A stretch of DNA of 64,000 nt from Leptolyngbya subtilissima AS-A7. GTDB taxonomy: Bacteria; Cyanobacteriota; Cyanobacteriia; Phormidesmidales; Phormidesmidaceae. Location of the stretch: positions 1 to 64,000 of the forward strand of contig NZ_JAMPKY010000013.1 of NCBI RefSeq assembly GCF_039962255.1, in the 5' to 3' direction. The notes beneath the pieces were generated by a model. It made no database searches, had not been told where the DNA came from, and saw only the letters and a program-made list of their open reading frames with translations. Of the stretch, positions 42,327-52,064 are shown piece after piece (position 1 is the first letter of the stretch; every line of letters starts with the position of its first letter). A program made the translations under genes and the position numbers.

Positions 42327-43952
42327 ATGCCCTTGTCATCCAGCCTGACCACCCAGCGATTTAGCCTTGGCAAATCTTCCCTAGCACCTTACCTGGTGCT
42401 AAGTCTGTGGGTAGGCCTATTGCTGCTATTGCGCAGCCCGATGCAAAGCCTGATGCCCCATGACGAGGGCTGGTACGCTCAGCAGGCTCGGTGGATTGTG
42501 GAAACGGGGGACTGGGTTACCCAGCAGTGGTGGGGTGCCCCGGTGCACGATCGCATGATGGGTATTCAGTGGCTGATTGCGGCTTCCTACAAACTGTTTG
42601 GGGTGAGTGAATGGTCGGCGCGGCTGCCGGGGGCGATCGCCAGCTGGGGGGCGGTGATGCTGACCTACGGGATCGGCCTGCGGTGTTTGACGCCCCAGAT
42701 TGCTCTTTGGGGCGCAGCGATTCTCGCGGCCACCCCGATCTGGATGCAGGCCTCGCGGCTGGCCACTCAAGACGTGCCGCTGACCGCGCTGGAACTGCTT
42801 GGGATCTGGGCTTTACTTCAGTCGGAAGCGCAGCCTCAGCGTCGGTGGGGCTGGGGGCTATTGGCCGGCAGCACCGTGGGCCTGGGCTTTATGCTCAAAA
42901 GCATCATGGTGATTCTGGTGGTGATGGCCCTGGTGCCCTACCTGCTGCTTGACCATCGCCGCCACCGCCATCTGCTGAACCCAGGAATCTACCTGGGCCT
43001 AGTGGTGGGAATGGTGCCCGCGATCGCCTGGCTGGCTCTCAGCGTGCAGCGCTACGGCTCGCTGCCCCTCGAACGCACCTTTGGCCTGCTGGCCAACCTG
43101 GCCCAGGAAGACTTTCACAACGTCGGCCCGCTCTACTATTTCTGGAATATTCCTCTTAATGCTTTTCCTTGGCCGCTGCTGGCGGTGCCCGGGGTGTGGC
43201 TGGGATGGCAGTCGTCCTACCCGCGTAAAGCGTTGTGGCTAGGCTATCCGCTGGTGCTGTTTACCCTGCTGGCCCTGTTTAAAACCCGCACCTGGTATTA
43301 CCCGCTCCAGCTGTTGCCCTTCGTCGCCCTGCTGGCGGCGCTGACCCTGACTACCCTGGGAACCCTTTACCGATCGCATCGACGTTCTCGCCTGGTGACA
43401 GGTTTAACCGTTCTCCTAGCGAGTATTGGGGCTGTGCTGATCCTCGCGGGGGGTGTGGCCCTGCTGCAACCCCAGCGATTTCCGGTGGAGGGGCTGTGGC
43501 GCTACGGCCTGGTGGCGATCGCGGCGGGGCTGGGGTGGCTAGTGCCGCTGGCTGTTTCCTGGCGCCCCGCTCGCCACCAGCGCGGTGAGTCCACCGCCCT
43601 TTGGCAGGGGGGGTGGCTGCTGGGGCCATGGGGGGCGATCGCCCTGCTCTACGCCACTGGCCTGTGGGGCAACTACAACCCTGACATTAAGCTGACGCTG
43701 GCCACTCCACCCCTCCAAGAGATTGTGGCCCAAAACCCTGTCCACGCCATTGTCAACAGCATCGGCCTGGGTGACGAGGATGCGGTGTTGCTCACCTTCT
43801 ACACGCCCCAGCCCGGCACCGCTACCGACGCCTGGCAGACCCTATCTCCAGGCAGCTATGCCTGGGTCGCTGTCCCAGACTTGGGTGCGCTACCTGCCGA
43901 GACGGTGCGCTTAGGCCAGGTGCGCGATTGGGTGTTGGTGCAGCTTCCTTAA
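42327..43952 (+). CDS. Glycosyltransferase family 39-like (ArnT-like) membrane protein
   Basis: A 541-aa integral membrane glycosyltransferase of the GT-C fold with about 11-12 helices. The first periplasmic loop has PHDEGWYAQQARWIVETGDW, the DE-type acidic motif used by PMT/ArnT enzymes with polyprenyl-phosphate sugar donors. The segment WSARLPGAIASWGAVMLTYG is also typical. A hydrophilic C-terminal domain begins around residue 440. Acceptor is unknown. The gene is divergent from a methyltransferase. Confidence 0.85.
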   Translation: MPLSSSLTTQRFSLGKSSLAPYLVLSLWVGLLLLLRSPMQSLMPHDEGWYAQQARWIVETGDWVTQQWWGAPVHDRMMGIQWLIAASYKLFGVSEWSARLPGAIASWGAVMLTYGIGLRCLTPQIALWGAAILAATPIWMQASRLATQDVPLTALELLGIWALLQSEAQPQRRWGWGLLAGSTVGLGFMLKSIMVILVVMALVPYLLLDHRRHRHLLNPGIYLGLVVGMVPAIAWLALSVQRYGSLPLERTFGLLANLAQEDFHNVGPLYYFWNIPLNAFPWPLLAVPGVWLGWQSSYPRKALWLGYPLVLFTLLALFKTRTWYYPLQLLPFVALLAALTLTTLGTLYRSHRRSRLVTGLTVLLASIGAVLILAGGVALLQPQRFPVEGLWRYGLVAIAAGLGWLVPLAVSWRPARHQRGESTALWQGGWLLGPWGAIALLYATGLWGNYNPDIKLTLATPPLQEIVAQNPVHAIVNSIGLGDEDAVLLTFYTPQPGTATDAWQTLSPGSYAWVAVPDLGALPAETVRLGQVRDWVLVQLP

Positions 43953-44089
43953 ACATTGGTAAAGTCTCCGTAGAGCTGGCAAAACTTGGTGTGGTAATAG
44001 ATACCGCTAGAGGCAGTCTAGGGGTAAGGTCAATCGCTGGTCACGGACCGGGCGTTGGCCTCATTTTTATCAACCTCGGAGCATTGAAT

Positions 44090-44455
44090 ATGACTAAGTT
44101 TGGAGTGAAGATGACGGCAACGGTGGCGTTAGGGGCGATCGCGATTGCAACCACAGCAACGATTGCCCAGGCTCAGTCTCGCTCAGATTGGCTCAGCACT
44201 GGCGAAACCATTACCTACGAAGGCTACTTGCTGGCGGATGAGGCTGTGTTCGCCAGCTGCGATGACGACTGTAGCGATCTTGACATGTTTCTCTACGACG
44301 CTCAGTCGGGTGAACTGGTAGCCTCAGATACGCTGGTTGACGCTGTGCCTGGAGTAGTTGCTCCCTACGAGGGCAACTTCTTGATTGAGCTGGTGATGGC
44401 TAGCTGCAGCGTTGAACCCTGCGCCACCTGGACCGAATCGGATGCTGGCTTTTAG
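44090..44455 (+). CDS. Small exported protein, unrecognised
   Basis: A 121-aa protein with a clean signal peptide: MTKFGVKMTATVALGAIAIA followed by an AQA cleavage site near residue 28. The mature part is acidic, about 90 residues, with four Cys (SCDDDC and SCSVEPC), which could form two disulfides, and the segment DLDMFLYDAQSGELVASD, similar to bacterial pre-peptidase C-terminal (PPC-like) domains. Start 44090 has a CGGAG ribosome site; the frame extends upstream to 43928 but that part overlaps the previous gene. Function unknown. Confidence 0.65.
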   Translation: MTKFGVKMTATVALGAIAIATTATIAQAQSRSDWLSTGETITYEGYLLADEAVFASCDDDCSDLDMFLYDAQSGELVASDTLVDAVPGVVAPYEGNFLIELVMASCSVEPCATWTESDAGF

Positions 44456-44501
44456 GTAAAAGTAGAGGTCAAATTTCTAGGAGAGTATCTGGAGAAATTA
44501 T

Positions 44502-44531
44502 AGAGGGCAGGGGCGATCGCCCCTGCCCTCT
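44502..44531. terminator. 30-bp perfect palindrome centred on a HIP1 site
   Basis: Exact 15-bp arms meet at GCGATCGC. It lies 46 bases after the small exported protein stop and 57 bases beyond the convergent SnoaL-like stop, so it may be a shared bidirectional terminator. No strong T run follows. It illustrates how HIP1 can form a hairpin core. Confidence 0.5.
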
Positions 44532-44587
44532 CGCTTTGGGGAATCCCCATTGAATCCTTCATGCACGAGTGGTGCCTCTATCCCCTG

Positions 44588-44950
44588 TTAGGGTGCATCT
44601 GGCAGGGGCAAGCCGTTGAGCCGCAAAAATGTCAGCTTGTCCCAATAACCGCGCTGAAAGACAATTTTGCCGTCCAGAATATGAAAAAAACCGCAGCCTC
44701 GCAGCCCCAAAGGATCGCGCCATTCGAGAATAGCCCACTCTCCATCCTGAAAAATTTGCTCGACGATGCAGACCATGTCGGCCTGGGCAAACGCGGCCGC
44801 AAACATGGCTCGAATGGCGTGGCGACCGATGACGGGCGCATCGGCCACTTGATGGTTAATGGCATCGTCGCTGTAGAAGGCTACTAGGCCTTCCACATCG
44901 CGGCGGTTGAATGTATCAACCCAAGCCTTGAGAAGATCTCGCGGTTCCAT
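44588..44950 (-). CDS. SnoaL-like / NTF2-fold protein
   Basis: A 120-aa protein with the NTF2-like fold: helix LLKAWVDTFNRRDVEGLVAF, then YSDDAINHQVADAPVIGRHA, and C-terminal strands IVFQRGYWDKLTFLR. The family includes polyketide cyclases and many uncharacterised small-molecule enzymes. No specific catalytic residue can be assigned. It sits 40 bases upstream of nothing on its strand except the uvrA end; its start is close to the uvrA stop, 39 bases away, so read-through from uvrA is possible. Confidence 0.85.
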   Translation of the reverse strand: MEPRDLLKAWVDTFNRRDVEGLVAFYSDDAINHQVADAPVIGRHAIRAMFAAAFAQADMVCIVEQIFQDGEWAILEWRDPLGLRGCGFFHILDGKIVFQRGYWDKLTFLRLNGLPLPDAP

Positions 44951-44989
44951 AATTGTCTACATATGCAAGTAGTTTCGAATTGGCAATAC

Positions 44990-47900
44990 CTAAGAGACCG
45001 ATGCCGCCTTATTTACGACGGGGTGCTGCTCCAGCACCTTGGCTAGGTAGTTGCCCGTGTAGGAGCCTTGCACCTTAGCAACTTCCTCTGGAGTGCCCAC
45101 CGCGATCAGCTCACCGCCGCGATCGCCCCCCTCCGGTCCCAGGTCCACAATCCAGTCGGCGCAGCGAATCACATCTAAGTTGTGCTCGATCATCAGCACC
45201 GAGTTGCCCTTGTCGACTAGGCGCTGCACCACATCCAGCAGCTTGTGCACGTCGTAGAATGACAGGCCCGTAGTCGGCTCGTCAATCAGGTACAGGGTTT
45301 TGCCCGTCGAGCGGCGAGCCAGCTCCGAGGCAAGCTTCATCCGCTGGGCTTCCCCACCGGAGAGGGTAGGGGCCGTCTGCCCCAGGCGAATGTAGCCCAG
45401 ACCCACATCCACCATCGTTTGCAGGCGGCTGGCGGCTTGGGGAATATTCTCGAAGAAACCTAGAGCCTCTTCGGCGGTCATATTCAGCACGTCGGAGATG
45501 TTTTTGCCCTTGTAGGTGACTTGCAGGGTGTCGCGGTTGTAGCGCGCCCCCTTGCAGACCTCGCACTGTACATACACGTCGGGCAGAAAATTCATCTCAA
45601 TCACGTTCACCCCCTGGCCGCCGCAGGCTTCGCAGCGCCCGCCCTTGACGTTAAAGGAGAACTGCCCCGCCTTGTAGCCCCGCGCTTTGGCCTCGATGGT
45701 TTCGGTGAACAGGTTGCGGATTACGTCGAACACGCCGGTATAAGTGGCGGGGTTAGAGCGGGGCGTGCGCCCGATGGGCGACTGGTCGATGACAATCACC
45801 TTATCCAGCGCCTTGAGCCCGTCCAGCTTGTCCATGTGCTTGGGAAAGGGCACCTTGCTGCCAAAGTGGTGCTGGAGGGCCGGGTAGAGCAGCTCATTCA
45901 CCAGGGTCGATTTGCCCGAGCCTGAGACGCCGGTGATGCACACCAGCGCCCCCAGGGGCAGTTCGACATCCAAATGCTTGAGGTTGTTGCGGCGAGCATT
46001 TTTCAGGGTGAGCGATCGCCCATTCCCCGGCCGCCGCTCTGCCGGAGTGGGGATCGACATCCGCCCCGACAGATAGGCTCCGGTGAGGGAATCCTTCGCG
46101 GTCATCAGGGTTTTGAGATCGCCCTCGGCGACGATCGCTCCACCGTGCACCCCAGCCCCAGGGCCAATATCGACTAAGTAGTCGGCGGCGCGGATTGTGT
46201 CCTCGTCGTGCTCCACCACAATGAGCGTGTTGCCCAAATCGCGCAGGCGGTGCAGGGTATTGAGCAGGCGATCGTTGTCGCGCTGGTGCAGGCCAATGCT
46301 GGGCTCATCCAGCACGTAGAGCACGCCAGTGAGGCCCGAGCCAATTTGAGTGGCCAGGCGAATGCGCTGGGCCTCGCCCCCAGACAGAGTCATGGCGGTG
46401 CGGTGCAGGGTCAGGTAGTCTAAGCCCACATCCATCATGAACTGGAGCCGGGCGCGAATCTCGCGCAGCACCAGCGCCCCGATCTGGAGCTGCCGGGCCG
46501 AGAGCTTGGGGGCCTCACCTTCTTCGCCCACCAGGTTGCGAATGCGGCTGAGACATTCGCGAATGGAGACGTTGGTGAGGTCGCTAATCGAGTGGGGGCC
46601 AATCCGCACCGCGTTCGACTCGGGCTTGAGGCGGGTGCCGTGGCAGACCTCGCAGGGCTGGTCGATCAGGTACTTTTCGAGCTTTTGCTTGTGCAGCTCA
46701 GAGGTGGCGTCTTTATACTGCCGGTCGAGAATGGGCAGCACCCCCTCATACTGGCGCTGATAGCCCTTGCGCTCGCGGTAGCGCGAGTCTGACTCGATGT
46801 AAATTTTCTCGTCGCTGCCGTGGAGCACGATGTGCTGCTGCTCAGGGGTGAGCTGATCCCACCGGCTCTGAATCTCAAAGCCAAAGGCCTGGCCGACGCT
46901 GTAGAGCAGCGAGAAGTAGTAGGTGTTGTCTTTTTCTGACCAGGGGGCGATCGCGGCGTAGACCGGCAGAGTAGGATCCGGTACCACCAGCTCTGCCGAG
47001 AAGGTCCGTAGGCTACCTAACCCGTGGCAGTGGGGGCAGGCTCCGTAGGGCGAGTTAAACGAGAATAGTCGGGGCGACAGCTCCTCCATCACCGCGCCGT
47101 GCTCGGGGCAGGCGAAGTTTTCGGAGAAAACTAGTTCCTTGGGCTGGCCGTAGCTGCCTTCGGCCTCTGCCGCCTGGGGCAGGCGATCGGTTAGAGACAC
47201 GACGTTGCTGCCCGGCTCCGGGTTGGCGGTTTCCTGGGGCTTCTCCGCCAGAATGTCGATCACCGCGATCCCCTCCGATCGCTTCAGGCAGGTGCGCAAT
47301 GAATCAGCCAGGCGATCTTGCAGGCCATCCTTTTTCACCAGGCGATCGACCACCACCTCAATGTTGTGGCTGTAGTTTTTGTCGAGTTCGATGTTGTCGG
47401 TCAGTTCGCGCAGTTCGCCGTTGACCCGCACCCGCACAAACCCCTCGGAGGCGAGGCTAGAGAGCAGCTTCTTGTGGGTGCCTTTTTTGCCCCGCACCAC
47501 GGGGGCGAGAATCTGGAAGCGGGTGCGCTCGGGCAGGGCCATGACCCGATCGATCATCTGATCGATGGATTGCGGGGAGATGCTGCGATCGCAGTGGGGA
47601 CAGTGGGGATCGCCCGCCCGCCCATAGAGCAGGCGCAGGTAGTCGTAAATTTCGGTAACCGTGCCCACAGTCGAGCGCGGGTTGTGGGAGGTCGACTTTT
47701 GGTCAATAGAGATGGCCGGGCTCAGCCCCTCGATCGCGTCCACATCGGGCTTGTCAACCTGGCCCAAAAACTGGCGAGCGTAGGCGCTGAGGGACTCCAC
47801 ATAGCGACGCTGGCCTTCGGCAAAAATCGTGTCAAAGGCCAGGGACGACTTGCCTGAACCAGAAACCCCCGTAAACACAATCAGCTTGTTGCGGGGAATC

Positions 47901-48070
47901 TCTAGGTCCAGATTCTTTAGGTTGTGCTGCCGAGCTCCCCGAATGCGAATGACGTTGTCGTCAATGGCGGCGTGGTGGTGGGCGAGGCCGGTGTGCTGGT
48001 TGCCATTGGTGGACGCTCGGCCTTTGCTAGAGGCAGCGGTTTTCTTAGCGGAAGCGTCCGATTTGGGCAT
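44990..48070 (-). CDS. uvrA: Excinuclease ABC subunit A
   Basis: UvrA recognises DNA lesions and loads UvrB in nucleotide excision repair. The 1026-aa product has two ABC ATPase modules: Walker A GVSGSGKSSLAFD (about 70) and GVSGSGKSTLVNE (about 715), with LSGGEAQRIRLATQIG and LSGGEAQRMKLASELA signatures. Zinc-binding Cys clusters are present (CPHCDRS, CEVCHGTRL, and CEACGGQG to CEVCKGARYN). A 40-residue Ser/Lys/Ala/His-rich N-terminal extension precedes the usual start near IRIRGARQHNLKNLDL. The upstream region has a 16-bp tandem duplication. Confidence 0.97.
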   Translation of the reverse strand: MPKSDASAKKTAASSKGRASTNGNQHTGLAHHHAAIDDNVIRIRGARQHNLKNLDLEIPRNKLIVFTGVSGSGKSSLAFDTIFAEGQRRYVESLSAYARQFLGQVDKPDVDAIEGLSPAISIDQKSTSHNPRSTVGTVTEIYDYLRLLYGRAGDPHCPHCDRSISPQSIDQMIDRVMALPERTRFQILAPVVRGKKGTHKKLLSSLASEGFVRVRVNGELRELTDNIELDKNYSHNIEVVVDRLVKKDGLQDRLADSLRTCLKRSEGIAVIDILAEKPQETANPEPGSNVVSLTDRLPQAAEAEGSYGQPKELVFSENFACPEHGAVMEELSPRLFSFNSPYGACPHCHGLGSLRTFSAELVVPDPTLPVYAAIAPWSEKDNTYYFSLLYSVGQAFGFEIQSRWDQLTPEQQHIVLHGSDEKIYIESDSRYRERKGYQRQYEGVLPILDRQYKDATSELHKQKLEKYLIDQPCEVCHGTRLKPESNAVRIGPHSISDLTNVSIRECLSRIRNLVGEEGEAPKLSARQLQIGALVLREIRARLQFMMDVGLDYLTLHRTAMTLSGGEAQRIRLATQIGSGLTGVLYVLDEPSIGLHQRDNDRLLNTLHRLRDLGNTLIVVEHDEDTIRAADYLVDIGPGAGVHGGAIVAEGDLKTLMTAKDSLTGAYLSGRMSIPTPAERRPGNGRSLTLKNARRNNLKHLDVELPLGALVCITGVSGSGKSTLVNELLYPALQHHFGSKVPFPKHMDKLDGLKALDKVIVIDQSPIGRTPRSNPATYTGVFDVIRNLFTETIEAKARGYKAGQFSFNVKGGRCEACGGQGVNVIEMNFLPDVYVQCEVCKGARYNRDTLQVTYKGKNISDVLNMTAEEALGFFENIPQAASRLQTMVDVGLGYIRLGQTAPTLSGGEAQRMKLASELARRSTGKTLYLIDEPTTGLSFYDVHKLLDVVQRLVDKGNSVLMIEHNLDVIRCADWIVDLGPEGGDRGGELIAVGTPEEVAKVQGSYTGNYLAKVLEQHPVVNKAASVS

Positions 48071-48090
48071 ATCTGGGGGCTTATTGAAAA

Positions 48091-48142
48091 CGCTTTATCA
48101 ATTTAACGCTTTATCAATTTAACATTTATAAACACTTGTCAA
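48091..48142 (-). promoter_or_regulatory. uvrA: uvrA upstream region: TTGACA and a 16-bp tandem duplication
   Basis: Two exact copies of CGCTTTATCAATTTAA (48091-48106 and 48107-48122) lie just upstream of uvrA. On the minus strand a TTGACA hexamer at 48142-48137 is 15 bases from TAAATT, which lies in the first-transcribed repeat copy and recurs in the second. A sigma-70-type promoter is inferred, with duplicated -10 candidates. Confidence 0.4.
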
Positions 48143-49165
48143 GGTTGTCACCACGGGGGACGGGGCGCCAGCACCGGGCAGAGTTCCGTAGATGGATCAA
48201 GCCACGCTACAGGCTTGGCAGATGTTCTGCGCCATTAATGTTGGCTGCCTGGCTACAACCCTTGAATTGTAGAAGTGGTGGGTGGCCTCTGTATGGGCAA
48301 GCGCTTCCCAATGAGTCTGGCGGACAGTACAGCCTCAGCAGGGCATCGTATCGGTTGAGGCGATCGCTAGCCGCTTGGCTAAGGAACTAGCCCACAGTGG
48401 TGACAGTCCGACTGGTTCCATTCAAAATAATCGCTCTTAAAGGCGAGCATCAGAGCCTTGGGGGAAGGTACTAAAAATGCGGTATACAGCAGAGCACTTT
48501 GCTAGTCGATATTGACGTAAGCTAAAGCCCTACAATTTGGCACTATAAGAAAGCTCAACGCCGCCAACCGCTGAGGTTACTGTTAGAAGGGTGGGTAACC
48601 TTATGGTTAACATTCCCTTAAAGTTTGCTGCTCAATGGTGAAGGAACCATATAGCTAGGGTTTGTAGGCACTAATATGGAGGCGATCGCCAGTAAAAATT
48701 GATTTGGCCTGCCAACTTCACAGAGCACTGATTAAGTTCTATTTCTTTAAATCACCTCAAGTCCTGAAATTCTTCATCCTGACAGTGGCATCTATAGGCT
48801 TCACTGATTTGTTGCAGGATGTTAATCAACACAGAACTCAATTCACTAGATCACCCATCAACTAATGAAAGCAAAGGCAGTCGTTGCGGTTACCCGACTT
48901 GAGTTGTAGACTTGGCACAGCTCTAGTGCAGCACTCATATTTCTTTTAGAGGCATGGGTGGTGCATACAAAAGACCTCTGAACAAAGTCTAAGCCGTCAA
49001 GATACAACTAAAGTTACGGACTATTTCATCAAAACTTTAGAGTATATAACTCTGACGATTGTAAAATCGGCTGTAAAAACTTTTATGTCTAGTGATCTTT
49101 GCGCTCTAGAGAGCGAAAGCCAACTTTTTTAAGTCTGTTAAGTTTTATTAGAAAGAGAGCCAGGT
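48123..49165. other. 1-kb gene-free stretch
   Basis: No convincing gene on either strand. The first part (48200-48420) has GC similar to the chromosome and several short perfect stems, for example CAAGCC/GGCTTG, CTACAA/TTGTAG and GGCTA/TAGCC. From about 48440 to 49165 the DNA is AT-richer. A terminator-like hairpin lies at 49097-49130. It may hold an RNA gene, decayed DNA, or the edge of an acquired segment. Confidence 0.5.
49097..49130 (+). terminator. Terminator-like hairpin before the GT61 gene
   Basis: A stem CTTT(G)CGCTC/GAGCGAAAG with one bulge and TAGA loop (49097-49119) is followed after five bases by six T residues. It stands 36 bases before the glycosyltransferase start, so it would end an upstream transcript or act as a leader attenuator. 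Confidence 0.5.
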
Positions 49166-50290
49166 ATGGGGTTGTCGTTTGTTGAAGTTCTGCCTGAGAT
49201 AAAAATTCCTGCTTCAATGATTTTTTCTCATCCCACGGCGCTAGGAGATACATTACGTCCTGCAATTGAAAGAATATTTCTGCCTGAGGAGTATTTACAT
49301 CCTTTACAGGTCAAAATAGACGTCAAAACTGGTCAGACTGGCCCTAGAAAACCGGGTTCTCAACGCTCTAAACTCTATAAAGCACTTTGCAATGTTGTAA
49401 AGGGAACTCAAGTATTAGACTATCCTGAAAAATTTTTATTTGATGGCCGGCAAGAGCTAGATACCAACATAGGGCATGTCATTGAAAACTTGGCGGCTCC
49501 GGCTCTGCTGGCAAAGCAAATGCTGAGTAAGCGTTTGGGTCAAGATGTAGATGTTCACGTAGTTCTTAGAGAACGAGCACCAAATCTGGCTCGCGAAGTC
49601 TTTGCAACATTGGGTATTCCGGTAATTTACACCGATGATAGTGTTTATGGCGAAGTGATTTCTATGTCAGTCGCTCGCCCTACTACAGCAACTAGCACGG
49701 AAGCACCCCAGTTTTTTCCAATTATAAATCAGCACCTAGTTGCCGAGATTGATTCAAAGCTTTACAACCTTCATGCAGCCTTGTTCAATGAGGCTGAGTT
49801 TGCGGGCTGTGAGCCTTTAGGGGTAGAGAAAGTTTTTATCCCTCGCAGGGGAAATCGCTGTTTAATCAACAATGGCGAAGTAGTCCAGTTTCTCGAAGGA
49901 AAGGGCTTCAAAACCTATTATTTCGAGGACTTAACCTGTGCTCAAAAATGGTCAATTACTCGCGATGTTAAGGTCGTGGTAGCTGTTCATGGTGCTGCCC
50001 TTAGCCATATGGCTTTTAATCGCTTGGGGCTGCAAAATCCTGAACTGCCCAATAGCGGAGTTAAAGTAGTCGAGCTTTACTCTCCGGGGTGGTCAAGTCG
50101 CTGGGCTCATCGCCGCCATATTAGTGGGCTGAATGGGCAGTGGTGTGGTGTTCGTGGTCAGGTTACCCCAGAGTTTTTAAAGACCATAGACTTCCCTAAA
50201 CTGCCTAACGGCATTATTCGACCATCGCCAAATTCCTTTAAGATTGACTGTGCATCTCTTCAAATGGCGCTTGACTATTTAGATGCTTAA
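49166..50290 (+). CDS. Glycosyltransferase family 61 (DUF563) protein
   Basis: A 374-aa predicted glycosyltransferase. The C-terminal half carries the GT61 pattern: IPRRGNRCLINNGEVVQFLE, then TYYFEDLTCAQKW, and VVVAVHGAALSHMAFNRLG, with the HGA motif. The N-terminal 200 residues are poorly conserved. Codon use is visibly AT-richer than in neighbours: 25 of 60 bases are G or C in 49201-49260, against 37 of 60 in uvrA at 46081-46140. HIP1 octamers are absent from the gene. With the 1-kb empty stretch upstream this suggests horizontal acquisition. Role in surface glycan is inferred. Confidence 0.82.
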   Translation: MGLSFVEVLPEIKIPASMIFSHPTALGDTLRPAIERIFLPEEYLHPLQVKIDVKTGQTGPRKPGSQRSKLYKALCNVVKGTQVLDYPEKFLFDGRQELDTNIGHVIENLAAPALLAKQMLSKRLGQDVDVHVVLRERAPNLAREVFATLGIPVIYTDDSVYGEVISMSVARPTTATSTEAPQFFPIINQHLVAEIDSKLYNLHAALFNEAEFAGCEPLGVEKVFIPRRGNRCLINNGEVVQFLEGKGFKTYYFEDLTCAQKWSITRDVKVVVAVHGAALSHMAFNRLGLQNPELPNSGVKVVELYSPGWSSRWAHRRHISGLNGQWCGVRGQVTPEFLKTIDFPKLPNGIIRPSPNSFKIDCASLQMALDYLDA

Positions 50291-50421
50291 TCACCAATCT
50301 CTGGTAAATTTTTGCGGGTTAGGTTAGCTCTGTCACTGTTTTAGTAATTGGCTTGGCAGAACACGAATCGCTTATCGGTGATCTGCCAACGACCGTGAAT
50401 CTAGATAGAGTCCGGGGATAG

Positions 50422-51954
50422 CTACCGTGCTGCTACAAACCTTTCCCGGGCCGTGGTTCGCAGCTGCTGGATATCCTCTCGACGGGTCACAGAGAGGGGC
50501 ACCGTGCGTTTGATCTCTTCGATCAGCAGGGTGGTGTCGGCGGGTCGATTTTCGTAGAGGGCGCGGTAGTGGGCGGTGATGATGGCCTGTTCAATTTCGG
50601 CTCCGCTGAAGCCTTCGGTGGCAGTTACCAATTCGCTGAGATCAAAGTTTTCGATGCCCTGCTGCCGTCGCCCTAGGTGAATTTGCAGGATGGTGTGGCG
50701 TTCGTCGGCCTCGGGCAGGTCGACAAAGAAGATTTCGTCAAAGCGGCCTTTGCGCAGCAGTTCTGGCGGAATAGCTGAGAGGTCATTGGCGGTGGCTACT
50801 ACAAAAATTTCTTGGGATTTTTCTTGCAGCCAGGTGAGGAAGTAGCCGAACAGGCGACGGCTCAGCCCGCCATCGGATTCGCTGCTGGTTTGCCCCATGC
50901 TCTTTTCGATCTCGTCGATCCACAGAATGCAGGGGGCCATGGTCTCGGCCATGGTGACGGCGCGGCGGAAGTTTTTGTCGGACTCGCCGATGTACTTGTC
51001 GTAGAGGCGGCCAGCGTCGAGTTTAAGGAGGGGGAGGTTCCACTGGCGGGCAATGGTTTTGGCGGCCAGCGACTTGCCGCAGCCCTGAATGCCCACAATC
51101 AAAATGCCTTTGGGAGCGGGCAGGTTATATTGACGAGCCTGGGGCGTGAAGCCCACTTTGGCGTAGGCGAGCCAGCGCTTGAGCCCCTCAAACCCACCTA
51201 GCTCGGCCAGGTTGGTTTCGGGCGGAAAGTAGTCCAGTAGACCCTCTTCGTGGATGACTCGGGCCTTGCGCTCTAGTACCCACTTCACATCACCGACGTC
51301 GAGTTTGCCGTCATGCCGAGCTGCATAGGACACAACTTTTCGAGCTTGGTGTAGGGTCATGCCTTGGAGAGCTGACACCAGGGCGCGAACATCATCTGGA
51401 TTTAAATTAATTGTGACTTGACCTTGGAGGGTCTTCACTGTCTCGGAAATGGCTCTATAGAGTTCTTCGGGTTCGGGCAGCTTGATATCTAAATAGACGG
51501 CATTCTGCGCAATGGTTGGTGGTAGAGCATAGCCGCTGCCGCTGAGAACCAGCGTTGAGCTGTTGAAAGAAAACTGTTGGGATACTTCTCGAAACTGACG
51601 GGCAACCACCGGATCTTTGAGGTGTTCAGCAAAGTCTTTGAGCCAAAAGACGGCCTTGAAGCTCATGTCTTGAATGTGGCGCAGCATGTCGAGGGGTTCA
51701 TTGGTTTTGGGCAGGGCCTGGCCACGCTTGCTACCGGGGGGAACATACTCATTTTGCCAGCGATGGTCGGGGCTGTCGGGCGATTGCATCAATCCCTGGG
51801 CAACACTCCACTCGAATACGGCCATCTGCATGTCAGCACAGGCGGCCCTGATCAGCCCCTGTACCCGTTCTTCTTCCACCGTGTCGATTACTATGACCGG
51901 GTGAAAAGAGGTCACCAGGTTTTGAAAGTGCTTGACACTGGTTTTAAAAGACAT
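50422..51954 (-). CDS. AAA family ATPase, Ycf46-like
   Basis: A 510-aa AAA protein. The N-terminal 240 residues form a domain seen in Ycf46 proteins of cyanobacteria and plastids. The ATPase module has Walker A GIQGCGKS (about 285-292), Walker [13 protein letters not shown], sensor [20 protein letters not shown] and the Arg finger region. The C-terminal lid follows ([20 protein letters not shown]). In cyanobacteria Ycf46-type proteins have been linked to CO2 use and photosynthesis regulation; here that is inference. A DUF1361 gene lies 110 bases upstream on the same strand. Confidence 0.87.
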   Translation of the reverse strand: MSFKTSVKHFQNLVTSFHPVIVIDTVEEERVQGLIRAACADMQMAVFEWSVAQGLMQSPDSPDHRWQNEYVPPGSKRGQALPKTNEPLDMLRHIQDMSFKAVFWLKDFAEHLKDPVVARQFREVSQQFSFNSSTLVLSGSGYALPPTIAQNAVYLDIKLPEPEELYRAISETVKTLQGQVTINLNPDDVRALVSALQGMTLHQARKVVSYAARHDGKLDVGDVKWVLERKARVIHEEGLLDYFPPETNLAELGGFEGLKRWLAYAKVGFTPQARQYNLPAPKGILIVGIQGCGKSLAAKTIARQWNLPLLKLDAGRLYDKYIGESDKNFRRAVTMAETMAPCILWIDEIEKSMGQTSSESDGGLSRRLFGYFLTWLQEKSQEIFVVATANDLSAIPPELLRKGRFDEIFFVDLPEADERHTILQIHLGRRQQGIENFDLSELVTATEGFSGAEIEQAIITAHYRALYENRPADTTLLIEEIKRTVPLSVTRREDIQQLRTTARERFVAAR

Positions 51955-52064
51955 GACTGCCTAAAGTAACGCTAGGGCTAAGGTGCCCGCTTCTGCCCAC
52001 AGTTGCTGCACAGCGGATTTTGGAGGCTGAGGCGATTCGCGCAGCAATCCCTTCAGGAATCGCC

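Noticed and set aside
48136-48390. 84-codon frame at the start of the gene-free region
   Set aside because: No ribosome site, Arg/Trp-rich composition without family pattern, overlaps the putative uvrA promoter.
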